Notes: generated by a model from the sequence alone, not told the origin. Positions 26,979 to 36,601 are shown, counted from the stretch's first letter. The stretch: DNA of 64,000 bases from Vescimonas coprocola (GCF_018408575.1 NZ_AP023418.1:1330415-1394414), one strand, 5' to 3'. Numbers and translations are program-made.

Positions 26979-27289
26979 GCAGCGGATGGATCACTGCCGC
27001 TGCTTCGTCTCTCTACCGTAGGCCCGACGGCTTTTCATCAGCAGAGCGGCTAGAGGTAGGGACGGTACCCCTGCTCCGCACCCTCCGCAGACCCGGCAGC
27101 TATGCGGCTCATTGAAAAAACTCCTTCGCAGCTAAATGCGACTTGATGGCTCGATATAGCACAGCTTTCGGGAAATTTCAACAGCCCCGCCGCCACAAAA
27201 GAGGGAGAGGCAGCGCCTCTCCCTCTCAAGCCCCGCCCCATGCAGACCGCAGGAGGCGGACACTCTGTTTTCCTTATCCTATGCGCCCC
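26979..27289. other. Intergenic region; spo0A terminator at 27197-27228
   Basis: There is no supported gene in these 310 bases. At 27201-27226 a GAGGGAGAGGC/GCCTCTCCCTC hairpin is followed on the minus strand by TTTTG, a good terminator for spo0A. Nothing else is recognised. Confidence 0.7.
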
Positions 27290-28045
27290 TCATGCCCGCT
27301 TCTTCTTGCGCTGCAGCTGCAGTCGGTCAGCGATCATGGCGATGAACTCCGAATTGGTTGGCTTGCCCTTGGCGGAATTCACCGTGTATCCAAAGTACTT
27401 CTGCAGGGTTTCCAGGTCGCCCCGATCCCATGCTACCTCAATGGCGTGGCGAATGGCCCGCTCCACCCGGCTGGGAGTGGTGGAAAAGCGCCGTGCCACC
27501 TCCGGGTACAGTACCTTGGTGACGGCGTTGATGACGTCCATGTCGTCCACCGCCAGCAAAATGGCCTCCCGCAGATACTGATAGCCCTTGATATGGGCCG
27601 GTACGCCGATCTCATGAATGATGGCCGTTACCATCCCCTCTAAAGCCGGGGAGTGGTAGGGCTCCTCTTGTTCCGGATGTACCGCCTGCCGCATCAGCTC
27701 CAGCAGAGACTCCTCGTTGACGGGCTTGGGCAAGAAGAAATACACGCCCAGTTCCACCGCCCGGCTCACGGCCTGCTGGCTGCAAAATGCGGATATGACG
27801 ATCACCTTCCTTTCTCCCGGCTCCTCTGCCAGCTGGCGCAGGATGCCGAAGCCATCCAGCCCCGGCAGTACCACGTCCATCAGGATCAGTTCCGGTTTTG
27901 TGCGGCGCACCAGCTCCATGACCATCGGCCCGTCGCCGGTGGACGCCGCCACCTCAAATTCGCCGGTTTCCTCCAGCAGCTGCCTCAGCAAAATGCGAAA
28001 CTCCTCATTCGCATCCGCCAGCAGCACTCTCGTCCTTTTTTCCAT
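27290..28045 (-). CDS. spo0A: Sporulation master regulator Spo0A
   Basis: The 251-residue response regulator has a receiver domain ([17 protein letters not shown], phosphoacceptor in [13 protein letters not shown] at about 56, KPVN) and the Spo0A C-terminal DNA-binding domain ([37 protein letters not shown]). It controls entry into sporulation. Start 28045 is the family-like [13 protein letters not shown] with AAAAGGA upstream; the longer frame is not supported. It is downstream of spoIVB with one gene between. Confidence 0.96.
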   Translation of the reverse strand: MEKRTRVLLADANEEFRILLRQLLEETGEFEVAASTGDGPMVMELVRRTKPELILMDVVLPGLDGFGILRQLAEEPGERKVIVISAFCSQQAVSRAVELGVYFFLPKPVNEESLLELMRQAVHPEQEEPYHSPALEGMVTAIIHEIGVPAHIKGYQYLREAILLAVDDMDVINAVTKVLYPEVARRFSTTPSRVERAIRHAIEVAWDRGDLETLQKYFGYTVNSAKGKPTNSEFIAMIADRLQLQRKKKRA

Positions 28046-28163
28046 CGCATCCAATCCTTTTCCACAGTTTGCTCCGCCGCCCCCAAATGTTCTCCAGCCA
28101 TTCCCATTTGTCGTGCAGCTTGTGTATAATTTATCATATTTATCTGATAGTTTCAAGATTATT

Positions 28164-28172
28164 GTGTCGAAA
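28164..28172 (+). promoter_or_regulatory. Possible 0A box upstream of spo0A
   Basis: GTGTCGAAA at 28164-28172 matches the core of the Spo0A-binding consensus TTGTCGAA in 7 of 8 positions and lies about 120 nt upstream of spo0A, consistent with autoregulation. Not tested against other sites. Confidence 0.4.
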
Positions 28173-28318
28173 AATCCTCTTAAAAACGCATCTCATATCA
28201 AAAACCCGTTAAAGCCGATGAAAAATACAACAAAAATATCGCCCGGCGTGCTTTCAATGCCGGGCGATATTGTAACTCACGCTTTATTCAATTTTCGACG
28301 TCTGTCAGATATCTCCCC

Positions 28319-29599
28319 TTACAGGAACCGATCCAGCTCCGCCTCCACGTTCTTCCGGTGCTTCACCTGCGGCGCACGGTGCAGCTGCCCGTGGGACATG
28401 ACCAGCTCTACATGGCGCAGCGCCCGTAGGTCGGCCAGTGGGTCCGCCGCCGTAACGATGAGGTCCGCCGCCTTTCCCGGCTCCAGCGTGCCGGTCTCCT
28501 GACCGATACCCGCCAGATGGGCGCTGCGGCCGGTGGCGGTGTACAGAGCGAAGGCGTTGGACACCCCCACATACTTGTGGAAGTAGTACAGTTCCCGCCA
28601 GAAGTCGTACTGGGTGATCCACGGACAGCCCACGTCGTTGCCCAGCACCACCGGGATATCCTGCTCCAGCGCCGCCTTGGCGCATTCGATGATGCCCTCG
28701 AACACCACGTTGCCGTTGTACTGCTCCACCTCCGAGGCGTTGGAGACGGACCGGTCAAACAGCGCATAGGGCAGGGCCGGGGAGATGGTGGTACACAAAA
28801 ACGCCCCCCGCTCCCGGAACAGCCGCAGGATATCCGCATCGGGCTTGGCGCCGTGCTCAATGGAGTCCACGCCGTTCTCCAGTGCCACCCGTACGCCCTC
28901 CGGCGACTCCACATGGGCCGCCACGGTGTAGCCCATCTCATGCGCCCTCTCGCACACCACCTTCACCATCTCCGGCGGCATCTTCAGCTCGCCCGGCACG
29001 CCCTTCTCCTTGGCGTCCAGCACACCGCCGGTGATCATCAGCTTCACCAGATCCACGCCCTGCTGCCGTCCCTTCTCCAACTGGGCCAGTGCCTCGTCGA
29101 TGGTGTGGGCCGCCACCGCCACAGACCCGGCCATGTGGCCGCCGGGGACGGAGATGCCCTCGTTGGCCGCCAGGATGCGGGGTCCCACCCTCCGTCCGGC
29201 CCGAATATCGTCCCGCAGCCGGGTGTCGAAGTCCGCCAGACCGCCCACCGTACGGATGGTGGTGACGCCGGAGAACAGTTCGTCCTTGGCAAAGCCCGCC
29301 ACCATGCCGTAGGCCACCTTCCGGGTCAGGCCCGTGGAGAGGATGGTCTTTACCAGCTTCTCGTTGTCCCGCTGCTTCTTCTGGGGCTTGCCGCTGCCCG
29401 CCAGATGGACGTGCATATTGATGAGTCCCGGCATCAGATAGCCGCCCTTCAGGTCCACCACCTCATAGCCCGTCAGATCCGTCCCCTCCGGTACGATGTC
29501 CGTGATACGGTCGCCGTCGGTCCGCAGCACCAGTCCCTCACGGGGCTGCATCTCCCGTGTGCCGTCCAGTAGCTTGCCGCCACAAAATGCGTATTTCAT
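28319..29599 (-). CDS. Amidohydrolase-family metal-dependent hydrolase
   Basis: The 426-residue protein has an N-terminal beta sandwich, then the metal site MPGLINMHVHLAG at about 54-66, a Lys-containing VDLVKLMITGG strand at about 185, HVESPEG and SIEHGAK His strands, and the catalytic Asp near LGNDVGCPW. It resembles imidazolonepropionase-like/prolidase-type amidohydrolases; the substrate is unknown. It sits between spoIVB and spo0A, an unusual insertion. GGGGAG precedes 29599. Confidence 0.88.
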   Translation of the reverse strand: MKYAFCGGKLLDGTREMQPREGLVLRTDGDRITDIVPEGTDLTGYEVVDLKGGYLMPGLINMHVHLAGSGKPQKKQRDNEKLVKTILSTGLTRKVAYGMVAGFAKDELFSGVTTIRTVGGLADFDTRLRDDIRAGRRVGPRILAANEGISVPGGHMAGSVAVAAHTIDEALAQLEKGRQQGVDLVKLMITGGVLDAKEKGVPGELKMPPEMVKVVCERAHEMGYTVAAHVESPEGVRVALENGVDSIEHGAKPDADILRLFRERGAFLCTTISPALPYALFDRSVSNASEVEQYNGNVVFEGIIECAKAALEQDIPVVLGNDVGCPWITQYDFWRELYYFHKYVGVSNAFALYTATGRSAHLAGIGQETGTLEPGKAADLIVTAADPLADLRALRHVELVMSHGQLHRAPQVKHRKNVEAELDRFL

Positions 29600-29788
29600 C
29601 GCTCTCCCCGTCCTTTTCTCTTTCTATCGAGTGTTTTCTGTCCGCTATGTCTTAGCTTCTATGGATCCTTTACGGTACAATATAAGCTCCACCGCCCCGC
29701 CTGTCAATCGTTTTGCAGAGAAAATCCCGGTAAACCCGGCGCAGGAGGCCCGGAGCCGATGCTCCAGGCCTCCTGTCTCACAGGGCGC

Positions 29789-30817
29789 TTATCCCGCCGT
29801 GGTCAGCATATTCTCCAGGAAGATACCGTATCCCTCCGCCGGGTTTGCCACCAGCACATGAGTCACGGCTCCCACCAACCGTCCGTCCTGCAAAATGGGG
29901 CTGCCGCTCATCCCCTGCACGATGCCTCCAGTGGTCTCCAGCAGCTCCGGGTCCGTCACCCGCAGCAACAGATCCCGGCCGTCCCGACTCCGGGGGTTCA
30001 CTCGCAGGATCTCCACCTCATAGGCACGGGTATCGCTGCCGGAAATGGTACATAATATAGACGCCTCCCCGGCGTGTACCTCCTCCGGCTCTGCCACCGA
30101 TACCGCCTCGCCGGAGATAAAACCCGCATCCTCCACCGTGCCAAAGATGCCCTCGTTGCTGTTGACCGTCACCGTGCCTACATCCCGCTGCACGGTAAAG
30201 TCCCCCTTCAGCTCGCCGGGGTCGCCCCGCTGGCCCTTCTTCACCGCCTTCACCATAGTCTCCATAATAGAGCCGCTGGCCAGCGGCATCAGCTCCGCCG
30301 TGTCCACATCCGTGATACCGTGGCCCAGAGCGCCGTAACTACCGGTGGCGGGATCATAGTAGGTCAGCGTGCCGACACCCGCCATGCTGTCCCGGATCCA
30401 CGCACCCAACCGGATGCCGCCGTCCTCGCAAACCACTGGACTGGCCGTCACCTCCAGCGTTTTCCCGTCCCGCTGCACCGTCAGCTCCGCCGCCGTTTCG
30501 CCGTTTTCCGCCAGCATGGCCTGTAAATGCTCTGTGGAGCGGATCTTCTCACCATTGAAGGTCAGCAGGATATCTCCTTCTTTCAGGCCGCACTCCTTGG
30601 CCGGGGAGCGAGTCTCCTCCGTTCCCTGCACCGGCGACACGGATACCACCAGTACACCGTCGGCAAACAGCTTGATGCCCACGGCCTTGCCCACGGGGAT
30701 CAACTGCCGCCCCTCATCAGCCCACGTCCGCTGCCATCCCAACGACAGGGCCAGCACCATCGCCAGCAGTACGGCAGCGCCCCGCCGCACGCCTCGCCTT
30801 GCTTGCGTTTCATGCAT
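29789..30817 (-). CDS. spoIVB: SpoIVB peptidase
   Basis: The 342-residue protein has a signal/anchor helix (about 12-33), a PDZ domain (CGLKEGDILLTFNGEKIRS, about 75-95) and an S55 serine protease domain with GALGHGITD at about 165 and the catalytic GMSGSPILQDGRLVGAVTHV near 300-320. It signals from forespore to mother cell to activate pro-sigma-K processing. Nearby spo0A supports the assignment. RBS AGAGGTGATCC. Confidence 0.95.
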   Translation of the reverse strand: MHETQARRGVRRGAAVLLAMVLALSLGWQRTWADEGRQLIPVGKAVGIKLFADGVLVVSVSPVQGTEETRSPAKECGLKEGDILLTFNGEKIRSTEHLQAMLAENGETAAELTVQRDGKTLEVTASPVVCEDGGIRLGAWIRDSMAGVGTLTYYDPATGSYGALGHGITDVDTAELMPLASGSIMETMVKAVKKGQRGDPGELKGDFTVQRDVGTVTVNSNEGIFGTVEDAGFISGEAVSVAEPEEVHAGEASILCTISGSDTRAYEVEILRVNPRSRDGRDLLLRVTDPELLETTGGIVQGMSGSPILQDGRLVGAVTHVLVANPAEGYGIFLENMLTTAG

Positions 30818-31066
30818 CGGATCACCTCTTATTTTTTGTTTTCGTCGCCGGCGACACCATTACTTTGCGCCGCAGCCGCCGGTTTCATCGGCGTTAAATT
30901 CCGCCAGACATGGCAATCATCCCGCACGACTGTCACGCCGCCGCTTTTGCGCCGCAGGAAAAATTTTCCGCAGTGAAGCGCCAGCTTTTAGGACACCTCC
31001 CCCGTTTTTCTCCGTTGCAGCCCCGCCCGCTCCTATGTTATAGTAGAGGGGAAAGGACGTGAAGCC

Positions 31067-31573
31067 ATGAAAGGAACCACCCGCCTGCTGGCCCTGTGCG
31101 GCGTACTGACCGCCTTGGGCGTGGTGCTGCTGTGTCTGGGGGGCATCGTCCCCTTTGCCCTGTATATCTGCCCCATTCTGGCCTCCATCGCCCTGCTGCC
31201 GGTGCGCTCCCGCCCACGGTACGCATGGTGCTGCTATGGGGCCATCGCCCTGCTGGGTCTGCTGCTGTGCCCGGATAAGGAGGTATCGCTGCTGTTCTGC
31301 TTCACCGGCTACTACCCCCTGCTGAAGCCCCGACTGGACGCCCTCCGCAGCCGCCTTCTCTCCCTGACGCTGAAGCTTCTGTGGGCCGCCGTCTCCATGG
31401 CGGCGCTGTACGCCCTGATCCTCTATGTATTCTGCCTGCCCGCCGTGGTAGAGGAGTTCGCAGCCACCGGCCGCTGGCTGCTGGCCGCCACCATCGCCAT
31501 GGGCGTCGCCCTGTTCTTCGTCTATGATGTGCTGCTGGGCCGTCTTATGGCCCGCTGGCCCGCCAAGGTCTGA
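31067..31573 (+). CDS. Conserved membrane protein of unknown function
   Basis: The 168-residue protein has about five hydrophobic helices: 9-30, 33-50, 55-70, 100-125 and 135-160. There is no recognisable motif except a basic RPRY loop. GGAAAGGACGTGAAGCC precedes the ATG. It is followed by a short hairpin and T run at 31603-31624. It may be an ECF-S-like or sporulation-related membrane protein; the function is not inferable. Confidence 0.75.
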   Translation: MKGTTRLLALCGVLTALGVVLLCLGGIVPFALYICPILASIALLPVRSRPRYAWCCYGAIALLGLLLCPDKEVSLLFCFTGYYPLLKPRLDALRSRLLSLTLKLLWAAVSMAALYALILYVFCLPAVVEEFAATGRWLLAATIAMGVALFFVYDVLLGRLMARWPAKV

Positions 31574-31873
31574 GGGGCAGCGCCGTCTCTTGTAACCTTT
31601 TCGCCCGCCGCCGGGCCTCTTTTTCACAGAATATGGGAGTCAACGGTCGTTTCCGCCGTAGGCTCCCCTTTGCTTTTCCCGACACTTTCCCATCTATATG
31701 TCCCATTTCCGTCACAGTGCCTTGTGCATCCTGCCCAAAATTTCCGGGCGTTTTTTACCATTCTGAAAATTTTGTTATCAATTTGTAATTTTTGTGTAGC
31801 TTTTTTGATAGAGTTGTGGTATGATATCTCTCGTAGTTTTCCAAAACCAACGCAGAAAGGATGGCAAAAGCAT
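31574..31873. other. Intergenic region with short terminator hairpin (31603-31624)
   Basis: GCCCG/CGGGC with a short loop is followed by CTCTTTTT and probably ends the upstream membrane-protein gene. The rest is AT-rich leader before the NlpC/P60 gene, with no confident promoter. Confidence 0.5.
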
Positions 31874-32827
31874 ATGTCCAGAAAATTTGCCTGTCTCTAT
31901 CTGGCCGTTGCGCTGCTGGTGTCCAGCATCTGGATCGCCAGCGCCGATGAACGTGATACCGTACAACAGGAGGTGCAGTACAGCGCCGCTGTGGAGGCGC
32001 TGGATGCCGCCGGGCTCACCAGCCGCTCCAGCAATGTCCTGCCCAGCGGCGAGGGTCTGGCTCTGGCGCTGGAGTTGGGCCTGCCGGAGGAGGAGACCAT
32101 CTCCCTCTCCCAGCTGCCCACCGAGGCCCTCAAGACCAGTCAGGCCCAGGAGGACGCCGCCCGCCGCAAGCAGGCGGACACCGCCGCAGCCGCCGCTGAC
32201 GCCGCCGCCAAGGAGGCCGCCCGTCAGAGCCTGCTAAGCGAGTACGACGGCGTGCAGCTCACCGAGGCCGTTCGGCTTCGCAGTGCTGCCGATAACGACA
32301 CCGCCACCTCCCTCACCATCGACAGCGGCAAGGTGGCCCGCCTCAACGACTATCAGGACGGCTGGTACCAGGTCACCTTCGGCCAGTCCACCGGCTACAT
32401 CCCCGCCGAGTATGCCCAGCCGGTCCACTATGCCGACTATGAGGGTACCTCCGCCACCAACACCGTGCGGGAGGAGCTCATCGCCTACGCCTACACCTAT
32501 TTGGGAACGCCCTATGTCTACGGCGGCTCCAGCTACTCCGGTACCGACTGCTCCGGCTTCACCATGGCTGTATTCGCCAAGTTCGGCTACTCCCTGTCCC
32601 ACGGGGCCAGCGACCAGTATTACACCGCCACATCTGTCTCCTCCGAGGAGCGGCAGGCTGGTGATCTGGTGTTTTTCGATACCTTCGGCGGCATCAGCCA
32701 CGTGGGCATCTATTTGGGCGGCGGTCAGTTCATCCACGCCAGCTCCTCCGGCGGTGTGAAGGTCAACTCCCTTTACGAAAGCTACTACGCTGCCTGCTAT
32801 CTGGGGGCCGGACGCATCCTCCCCTGA
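31874..32827 (+). CDS. Secreted NlpC/P60 peptidoglycan hydrolase with SH3 domain
   Basis: The 317-residue protein has a signal peptide (about 1-24, ending WIASADE), an Ala/Lys/Glu-rich coiled segment (about 80-120), an SH3b-like domain (about 125-175; GWYQVTFGQSTGYIPAEY) and a C-terminal NlpC/P60 domain with catalytic Cys in GTDCSGFTMAVF, His in ISHVGIYLG and a second His in FIHASS. It probably cleaves peptide stems of the cell wall. The start at 31874 follows AGAAAGGA. Confidence 0.92.
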   Translation: MSRKFACLYLAVALLVSSIWIASADERDTVQQEVQYSAAVEALDAAGLTSRSSNVLPSGEGLALALELGLPEEETISLSQLPTEALKTSQAQEDAARRKQADTAAAAADAAAKEAARQSLLSEYDGVQLTEAVRLRSAADNDTATSLTIDSGKVARLNDYQDGWYQVTFGQSTGYIPAEYAQPVHYADYEGTSATNTVREELIAYAYTYLGTPYVYGGSSYSGTDCSGFTMAVFAKFGYSLSHGASDQYYTATSVSSEERQAGDLVFFDTFGGISHVGIYLGGGQFIHASSSGGVKVNSLYESYYAACYLGAGRILP

Positions 32828-32850
32828 AGCGTCACATAGAGACATCCTAA

Positions 32851-32882
32851 GAGAGCCGCCTGCGGGCGGCTCTCTTACTTTT
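32851..32882 (+). terminator. Terminator after the NlpC/P60 gene
   Basis: GAGAGCCGCC pairs with GGCGGCTCTC around TGCG (32851-32874), followed by TTACTTTTTCTTT. Confidence 0.85.
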
Positions 32883-32904
32883 TCTTTCGCCTCCGTATAT
32901 TCGT

Positions 32905-33043
32905 ATTTTTATTCATTTTCGCTGCATTTCCTTTGTGCAATTCGCTTCTTTCTTCCGCAATATTCAGTTCGGAAGCGAGCAGTTTGCATGATTCTCTCGT
33001 TTTTGCTGTAATTTTATTCATTTTACACTTGACTTTTATTCAT
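32905..33043 (+). promoter_or_regulatory. Three ARG-box-like operators
   Basis: The 12-mers ATTTTTATTCAT (32905-32916), AATTTTATTCAT (33010-33021) and ACTTTTATTCAT (33032-33043) resemble the B. subtilis ArgR/AhrC site, whose reverse consensus contains TTTTTATTCAT. The third overlaps the -35 region of the promoter at 33029. This suggests arginine-responsive repression of the downstream ABC transporter. Confidence 0.55.
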
Positions 33044-33057
33044 CTCCGTTGTATCAT
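33029..33057 (+). promoter_or_regulatory. Promoter of the amino-acid ABC transporter operon
   Basis: TTGACT (33029-33034), 17-nt spacer, TATCAT (33052-33057), about 88 nt upstream of the binding-protein start. Confidence 0.7.
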
Positions 33058-33144
33058 AACCACATCCTCCGGAACGCCCGGAGCCTTCCATCCACAAGGC
33101 CGCCTGCACAGGCGGCACAACGAATACAAAGTGAGGTATGAGAA

Positions 33145-33966
33145 ATGAAAAAAGTATTGGCCCTTCTGATGGCCGCCGCCATGATCCTGTCTCTGGCCGC
33201 CTGCGGCAACAAGAACCCCGACAGCAACGACGATAGCAACGACAAGAAAACCGCCCTGATCCTGGGGACCAGTGCCGACTACGCCCCCTTCGAATTCATG
33301 TATCCCGATGACAAGGGTGAACTGACCTACGCCGGCATCGACGTGTCCGTGGCTCAGTACATTGCCGACGACATGGGTCTTTCCCTTCAGGTGGAGAACA
33401 TGGCCTTCGAGTACCTGCTGACCTCTCTGGGCAAGGGCGACTTCGACATGGTGCTGGCCGCCATGGAGGCCACCCCCGACCGTCTGGAGAACGCCGATTT
33501 CTCCGACCCCTACTATAACGATATTCCCCCGGCCATTCTGGTGAAGGCTGACAAGGCCGACCAGTTCAAGACGCTGGCCGATTTCGCCGGCAAGTCCGTG
33601 GGCGCACAGGCTGCCACCACCAAGCTGGATATCATCGCCGACTCCATGCCCGGTGCCAACGCCGTGTCTCTCCAGTCCGTGCTGGATCTGATCAATGACC
33701 TGACCTACGACAAGGTGGACGCCATCGTGGTGGACGGCGGCGTGGCGCAGCAATATGCCGAATCCAACCCCGATCTGGTCATTGCCGGTGCCTCCAGCGA
33801 ACTGGGCGAGGCATCTGCCTACTGCGTGGCCGTGGCCAAGGGCGATCCCAAGGGTCTGCTGCCCGGCATCAACGCCGCTATCGCCAAGCTCAACAGCGAG
33901 AACAAGATGCAGAGCTTCATCGATGCCGCCAACGAGCTGGCCGCCAAGGCCGTGGACCCCAACTGA
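33145..33966 (+). CDS. Polar amino-acid ABC transporter substrate-binding lipoprotein
   Basis: The 273-residue lipoprotein has lipobox LSLAACGNK with the Cys at about 20 and the SBP family 3 fold (GTSADYAPFEFMYPDDKGEL; GIDVSVAQYIADDMG; SVGAQAATTKLDI). It captures a polar amino acid. The ArgR-like sites upstream suggest arginine, ornithine or lysine; this is inference. It is first in a three-gene operon with permease and ATPase. Confidence 0.92.
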   Translation: MKKVLALLMAAAMILSLAACGNKNPDSNDDSNDKKTALILGTSADYAPFEFMYPDDKGELTYAGIDVSVAQYIADDMGLSLQVENMAFEYLLTSLGKGDFDMVLAAMEATPDRLENADFSDPYYNDIPPAILVKADKADQFKTLADFAGKSVGAQAATTKLDIIADSMPGANAVSLQSVLDLINDLTYDKVDAIVVDGGVAQQYAESNPDLVIAGASSELGEASAYCVAVAKGDPKGLLPGINAAIAKLNSENKMQSFIDAANELAAKAVDPN

Positions 33967-34053
33967 TCCGAAACTGCACCCTCCCCGCTGCGCCCAGTGC
34001 CCCGCACTGGGCGCAGCGCCGGGTATTCTTCCATCTGAAAGGAGATGACGCCC

Positions 34054-34785
34054 ATGTGGTGGAGCGACCTGTTCACCGACATGAATCCCACCGATTTCTT
34101 CAACTTTTCCTTCCTGCCCAAATACGGCACCGCTTTCGTCCGTGGCATCGAGTACACCCTGTTGCTGGCCGTGGTGTCCGTGCTGCTGGCCATTCTCCCG
34201 GCATTGGGGCTGGCCCTTATGCGCCTGAGCCGGAAAAAGCCGGTGCGCTGGCTCTCCGGCGCCTACATCGCCGTATTCCGCTCCACCCCCATGCTGGTGC
34301 AGCTGTCCATCATCTACTACGGCCTGTTCTACGCCATCTCCCTGCCCCGGCTGACCCTCTTCGGCTTCGTGGATATCAGCCGCTTCATCCCCGGCGTGGT
34401 GGCGCTGGCCCTGAACAGCTCCGCCTACGTGGCGGAAATTTTCCGTGCCGGTATTCTGGCCGTGGATAAGGGGCAGGCGGAGGCCGCCCGTTCTCTGGGC
34501 CTCTCCCAATGGCAGAGTATGCGTCTGGTGGTGCTGCCGCAGGCGGTGAAGAACGTCCTGCCTGCGCTGGCCAACGAGATGGTCACCATGGTGAAGGAGT
34601 CCTCCATCTGCTCCGTGCTGGGCATGGCGGAGATGATGTTCGCCGCCAAGACCATCGCCGGCTCCACCGGCATCTCGCTGGCCCCCTACACGCTGGCGGC
34701 ACTGGTATATTTCTGCATCAACTACCCGGCCTCCAAGGGCATTGAGGCCATTGAAAGGAGGATGCGTCGTGGCGACAAGCAATAA
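34054..34785 (+). CDS. Polar amino-acid ABC transporter permease
   Basis: The 243-residue HisMQ-type permease has about five helices, [20 protein letters not shown] at about 72-92 and the EAA loop [24 protein letters not shown] at about 145-168. The ATG at 34054 is chosen over 34045 because the AAAGGAG site ends exactly at 34045 and needs about 9 nt spacing. It belongs to the binding-protein/ATPase operon; its 3' end overlaps the ATPase gene. Confidence 0.92.
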   Translation: MWWSDLFTDMNPTDFFNFSFLPKYGTAFVRGIEYTLLLAVVSVLLAILPALGLALMRLSRKKPVRWLSGAYIAVFRSTPMLVQLSIIYYGLFYAISLPRLTLFGFVDISRFIPGVVALALNSSAYVAEIFRAGILAVDKGQAEAARSLGLSQWQSMRLVVLPQAVKNVLPALANEMVTMVKESSICSVLGMAEMMFAAKTIAGSTGISLAPYTLAALVYFCINYPASKGIEAIERRMRRGDKQ

Positions 34786-35515
34786 TGCACTCATCTCCGT
34801 CCGGCAGCTGACCAAGGAGTTCCGCCGCGGCGTGGTGGCTCTGGATCACTGTGATCTGGAAGTCTACCGGGGCGAGGTGGTGGCCATCATCGGCCCCTCC
34901 GGCTCCGGCAAATCTACCCTCCTGCGTTCCCTGAACCTACTGGAGCAGCCTACCTCCGGCGCCATCTACTTCGACGGTGCGGATCTGGCGGACAAATCCG
35001 TGAACATCGACCTTCACCGTCAGAAAATGGGTATGGTGTTCCAGCACTTCAATCTCTTTCCCCATAAGACCGTGCTGCAAAACATCACCATGGCCCCGGT
35101 GGCCCTGAAAAAGAAAACGCCGCAGGAGGCCCGGCAGCAGGCCATGACCCTCTTGGAGCGCATCGGTCTGGCGGATAAGGCCGATGAATACCCCAATATG
35201 CTCTCCGGCGGACAGAAGCAGCGCATCGCCATCGTCCGCTCCTTGGCCATGGAGCCGGAGGTGCTGCTGTTCGACGAACCCACCTCTGCGCTGGACCCGG
35301 AGATGGTGGGTGAGGTGCTGGACCTCATGCGCTCGCTGGCCGCCGACGGCATGACCATGGTGGTGGTGACCCACGAGATGGGCTTCGCCCGTGAGGTGGC
35401 CAGCCGGGTGGTGTTCATGGCCGACGGCCGAATTTTGGAGGAGGGCGCCCCCGCCGACCTCTTTGACCATCCCCAGGATCCCCGCCTGAAGGATTTTCTC
35501 AGCAAGGTGCTGTGA
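34769..35515 (+). CDS. Polar amino-acid ABC transporter ATP-binding protein
   Basis: The 248-residue ATPase has Walker [10 protein letters not shown] at about 40-48, a Q-loop, signature [15 protein letters not shown] and Walker [18 protein letters not shown] start at 34769 lies 7 nt after AGGAGG, and the frame overlaps the permease by 17 nt. It drives the transporter. A strong terminator follows. Confidence 0.93.
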   Translation: MATSNNALISVRQLTKEFRRGVVALDHCDLEVYRGEVVAIIGPSGSGKSTLLRSLNLLEQPTSGAIYFDGADLADKSVNIDLHRQKMGMVFQHFNLFPHKTVLQNITMAPVALKKKTPQEARQQAMTLLERIGLADKADEYPNMLSGGQKQRIAIVRSLAMEPEVLLFDEPTSALDPEMVGEVLDLMRSLAADGMTMVVVTHEMGFAREVASRVVFMADGRILEEGAPADLFDHPQDPRLKDFLSKVL

Positions 35516-35524
35516 CGTGCAAAT

Positions 35525-35562
35525 GCCCGCTGCTCTGGTTTACCAGAGCAGCGGGCGTTTGT
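35525..35562 (+). terminator. Terminator of the amino-acid ABC transporter operon
   Basis: GCCCGCTGCTCTGG pairs with CCAGAGCAGCGGGC around TTTA (35525-35556), followed by a short T stretch. Confidence 0.85.
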
Positions 35563-35693
35563 CTGGTTCGCCCCCTTTTGCGGAAATTCACTTGTATTCC
35601 ATTGCCTTTTTATATCCGACAGGCAGCTTTCTTTTTTGTCTCCCACGGGTAACCTTCTGCCGGTAGTGGCTATTACGATTTATGTCTCCGACA

Positions 35694-36092
35694 GCCCACT
35701 TTTCCCAGTAGCCGGAAAAGTGGGCAAAAGAGCCGCCAGAAACCAATGGTTTCTGGACTTCCTTTACACGCAAGAGCCTCGTTTGTTATCAGTCGTAAAG
35801 GGAATCGACTTAGCAACAGACCCGCTGCCGCTCCCGCTCTGGCGAAGAGGCGTGTGGGTCTACCGCCGAGAGCGGATTCCACGGTAGGACAGCAGACTCC
35901 CTCAATTTTTCAATGCAGCGGCAGCGATAGTAGAAATACGTCAATTCTCTGCTTCGGCAAATTTTAGGATGAAACTCTTGTACACCAAAAGAGGAAGTTT
36001 TGAAACCTTAGGTTTCAAGTGGCGTTCTTTCGTGCCTTTCTTTCGCTATTGAAAGAAAGGCACCCGTCGGAGACACAAAAGAAGAACGCCAC
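35694..36092. repeat. Intergenic cluster of nested inverted repeats
   Basis: This 400-base stretch contains four perfect or near-perfect hairpins: GCCCACTTTTCC (35694-35725), CCAGAAACC (35736-35756), TTGAAACC-TTA-GGTTTCAA (36000-36018) and a nested pair. The nested pair has outer GTGGCGTTCTT arms at 36019-36029 and 36082-36092, and inner GTGCCTTTCTTTC arms at 36032-36063. No convincing gene is present; an open frame at 35636-35887 has no ribosome site or recognisable motif. Confidence 0.8.
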
Positions 36093-36126
36093 CCGCCAAA
36101 GGCAGAACGCCCCCCAAACACACCAG

Positions 36127-36158
36127 AAGGCCCGTTTCCCTCACAGGAAACGGGCCTT
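36127..36158. terminator. Hairpin downstream of the zinc-ribbon membrane gene
   Basis: AAGGCCCGTTTCC pairs with GGAAACGGGCCTT. It lies 15 nt past the stop of the minus-strand gene ending at 36173. A T run is poor on both strands, so strength is uncertain. Confidence 0.5.
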
Positions 36159-36172
36159 GCAGCAGCTTCTAT

Positions 36173-36601
36173 TCAACTCTTGGTATGGATCTCCTCCCGG
36201 CACTTGGGACAGGTAATGACGATGCGTCCCTTCCCACGGGGAACCCGGCATACCGTCCGGCACTTGGGGCAGGCAATGTACTTGTGCTCCCGATCCCGCA
36301 TCCGGGTCCGGGTCAGGCCGAAGGCATTTTTTACCGGCCAGCACACCTTGCTCATGAACCACGCATTCTCCGCCCGGCGCTTGGCCAGATTCCGGGAGAA
36401 CATCCGCCACAGCGCCCACAGCACCATGGCCGTAGACAGGGTGGACAGGATCAGATACGGCACCTGATACCCCTTGATGAACAGACACACCACGTCGATG
36501 ACAATGGCCGTCCAGATGGTGGCCAGTCCCAGCCGATCTCCGCCGTTGCGGCCGTACATGAACCGGGCCATAGCGTTGCCGACCCGTTGGAAGAAACTCA
36601 T
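36173..36601 (-). CDS. Small membrane protein with C-terminal zinc ribbon
   Basis: The 142-residue protein has two hydrophobic helices (about 25-45 and 48-68), a basic segment, then a zinc ribbon formed by CPKC pairs at about 111 and 131 (IACPKCRTVCRVPRGKGR, then ITCPKCREEI). Function unknown; similar proteins are common in Clostridia. I take 36601 (MSFFQRVGNAMARF) as start because GAGG precedes it and the longer frame is unconserved in character. Confidence 0.75.
   Translation of the reverse strand: MSFFQRVGNAMARFMYGRNGGDRLGLATIWTAIVIDVVCLFIKGYQVPYLILSTLSTAMVLWALWRMFSRNLAKRRAENAWFMSKVCWPVKNAFGLTRTRMRDREHKYIACPKCRTVCRVPRGKGRIVITCPKCREEIHTKS

Noticed and set aside
35636-35887. Plus-strand 83-codon ORF in the hairpin-rich gap
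   Set aside because: No ribosome site; it runs through inverted repeats and has no recognisable motif.
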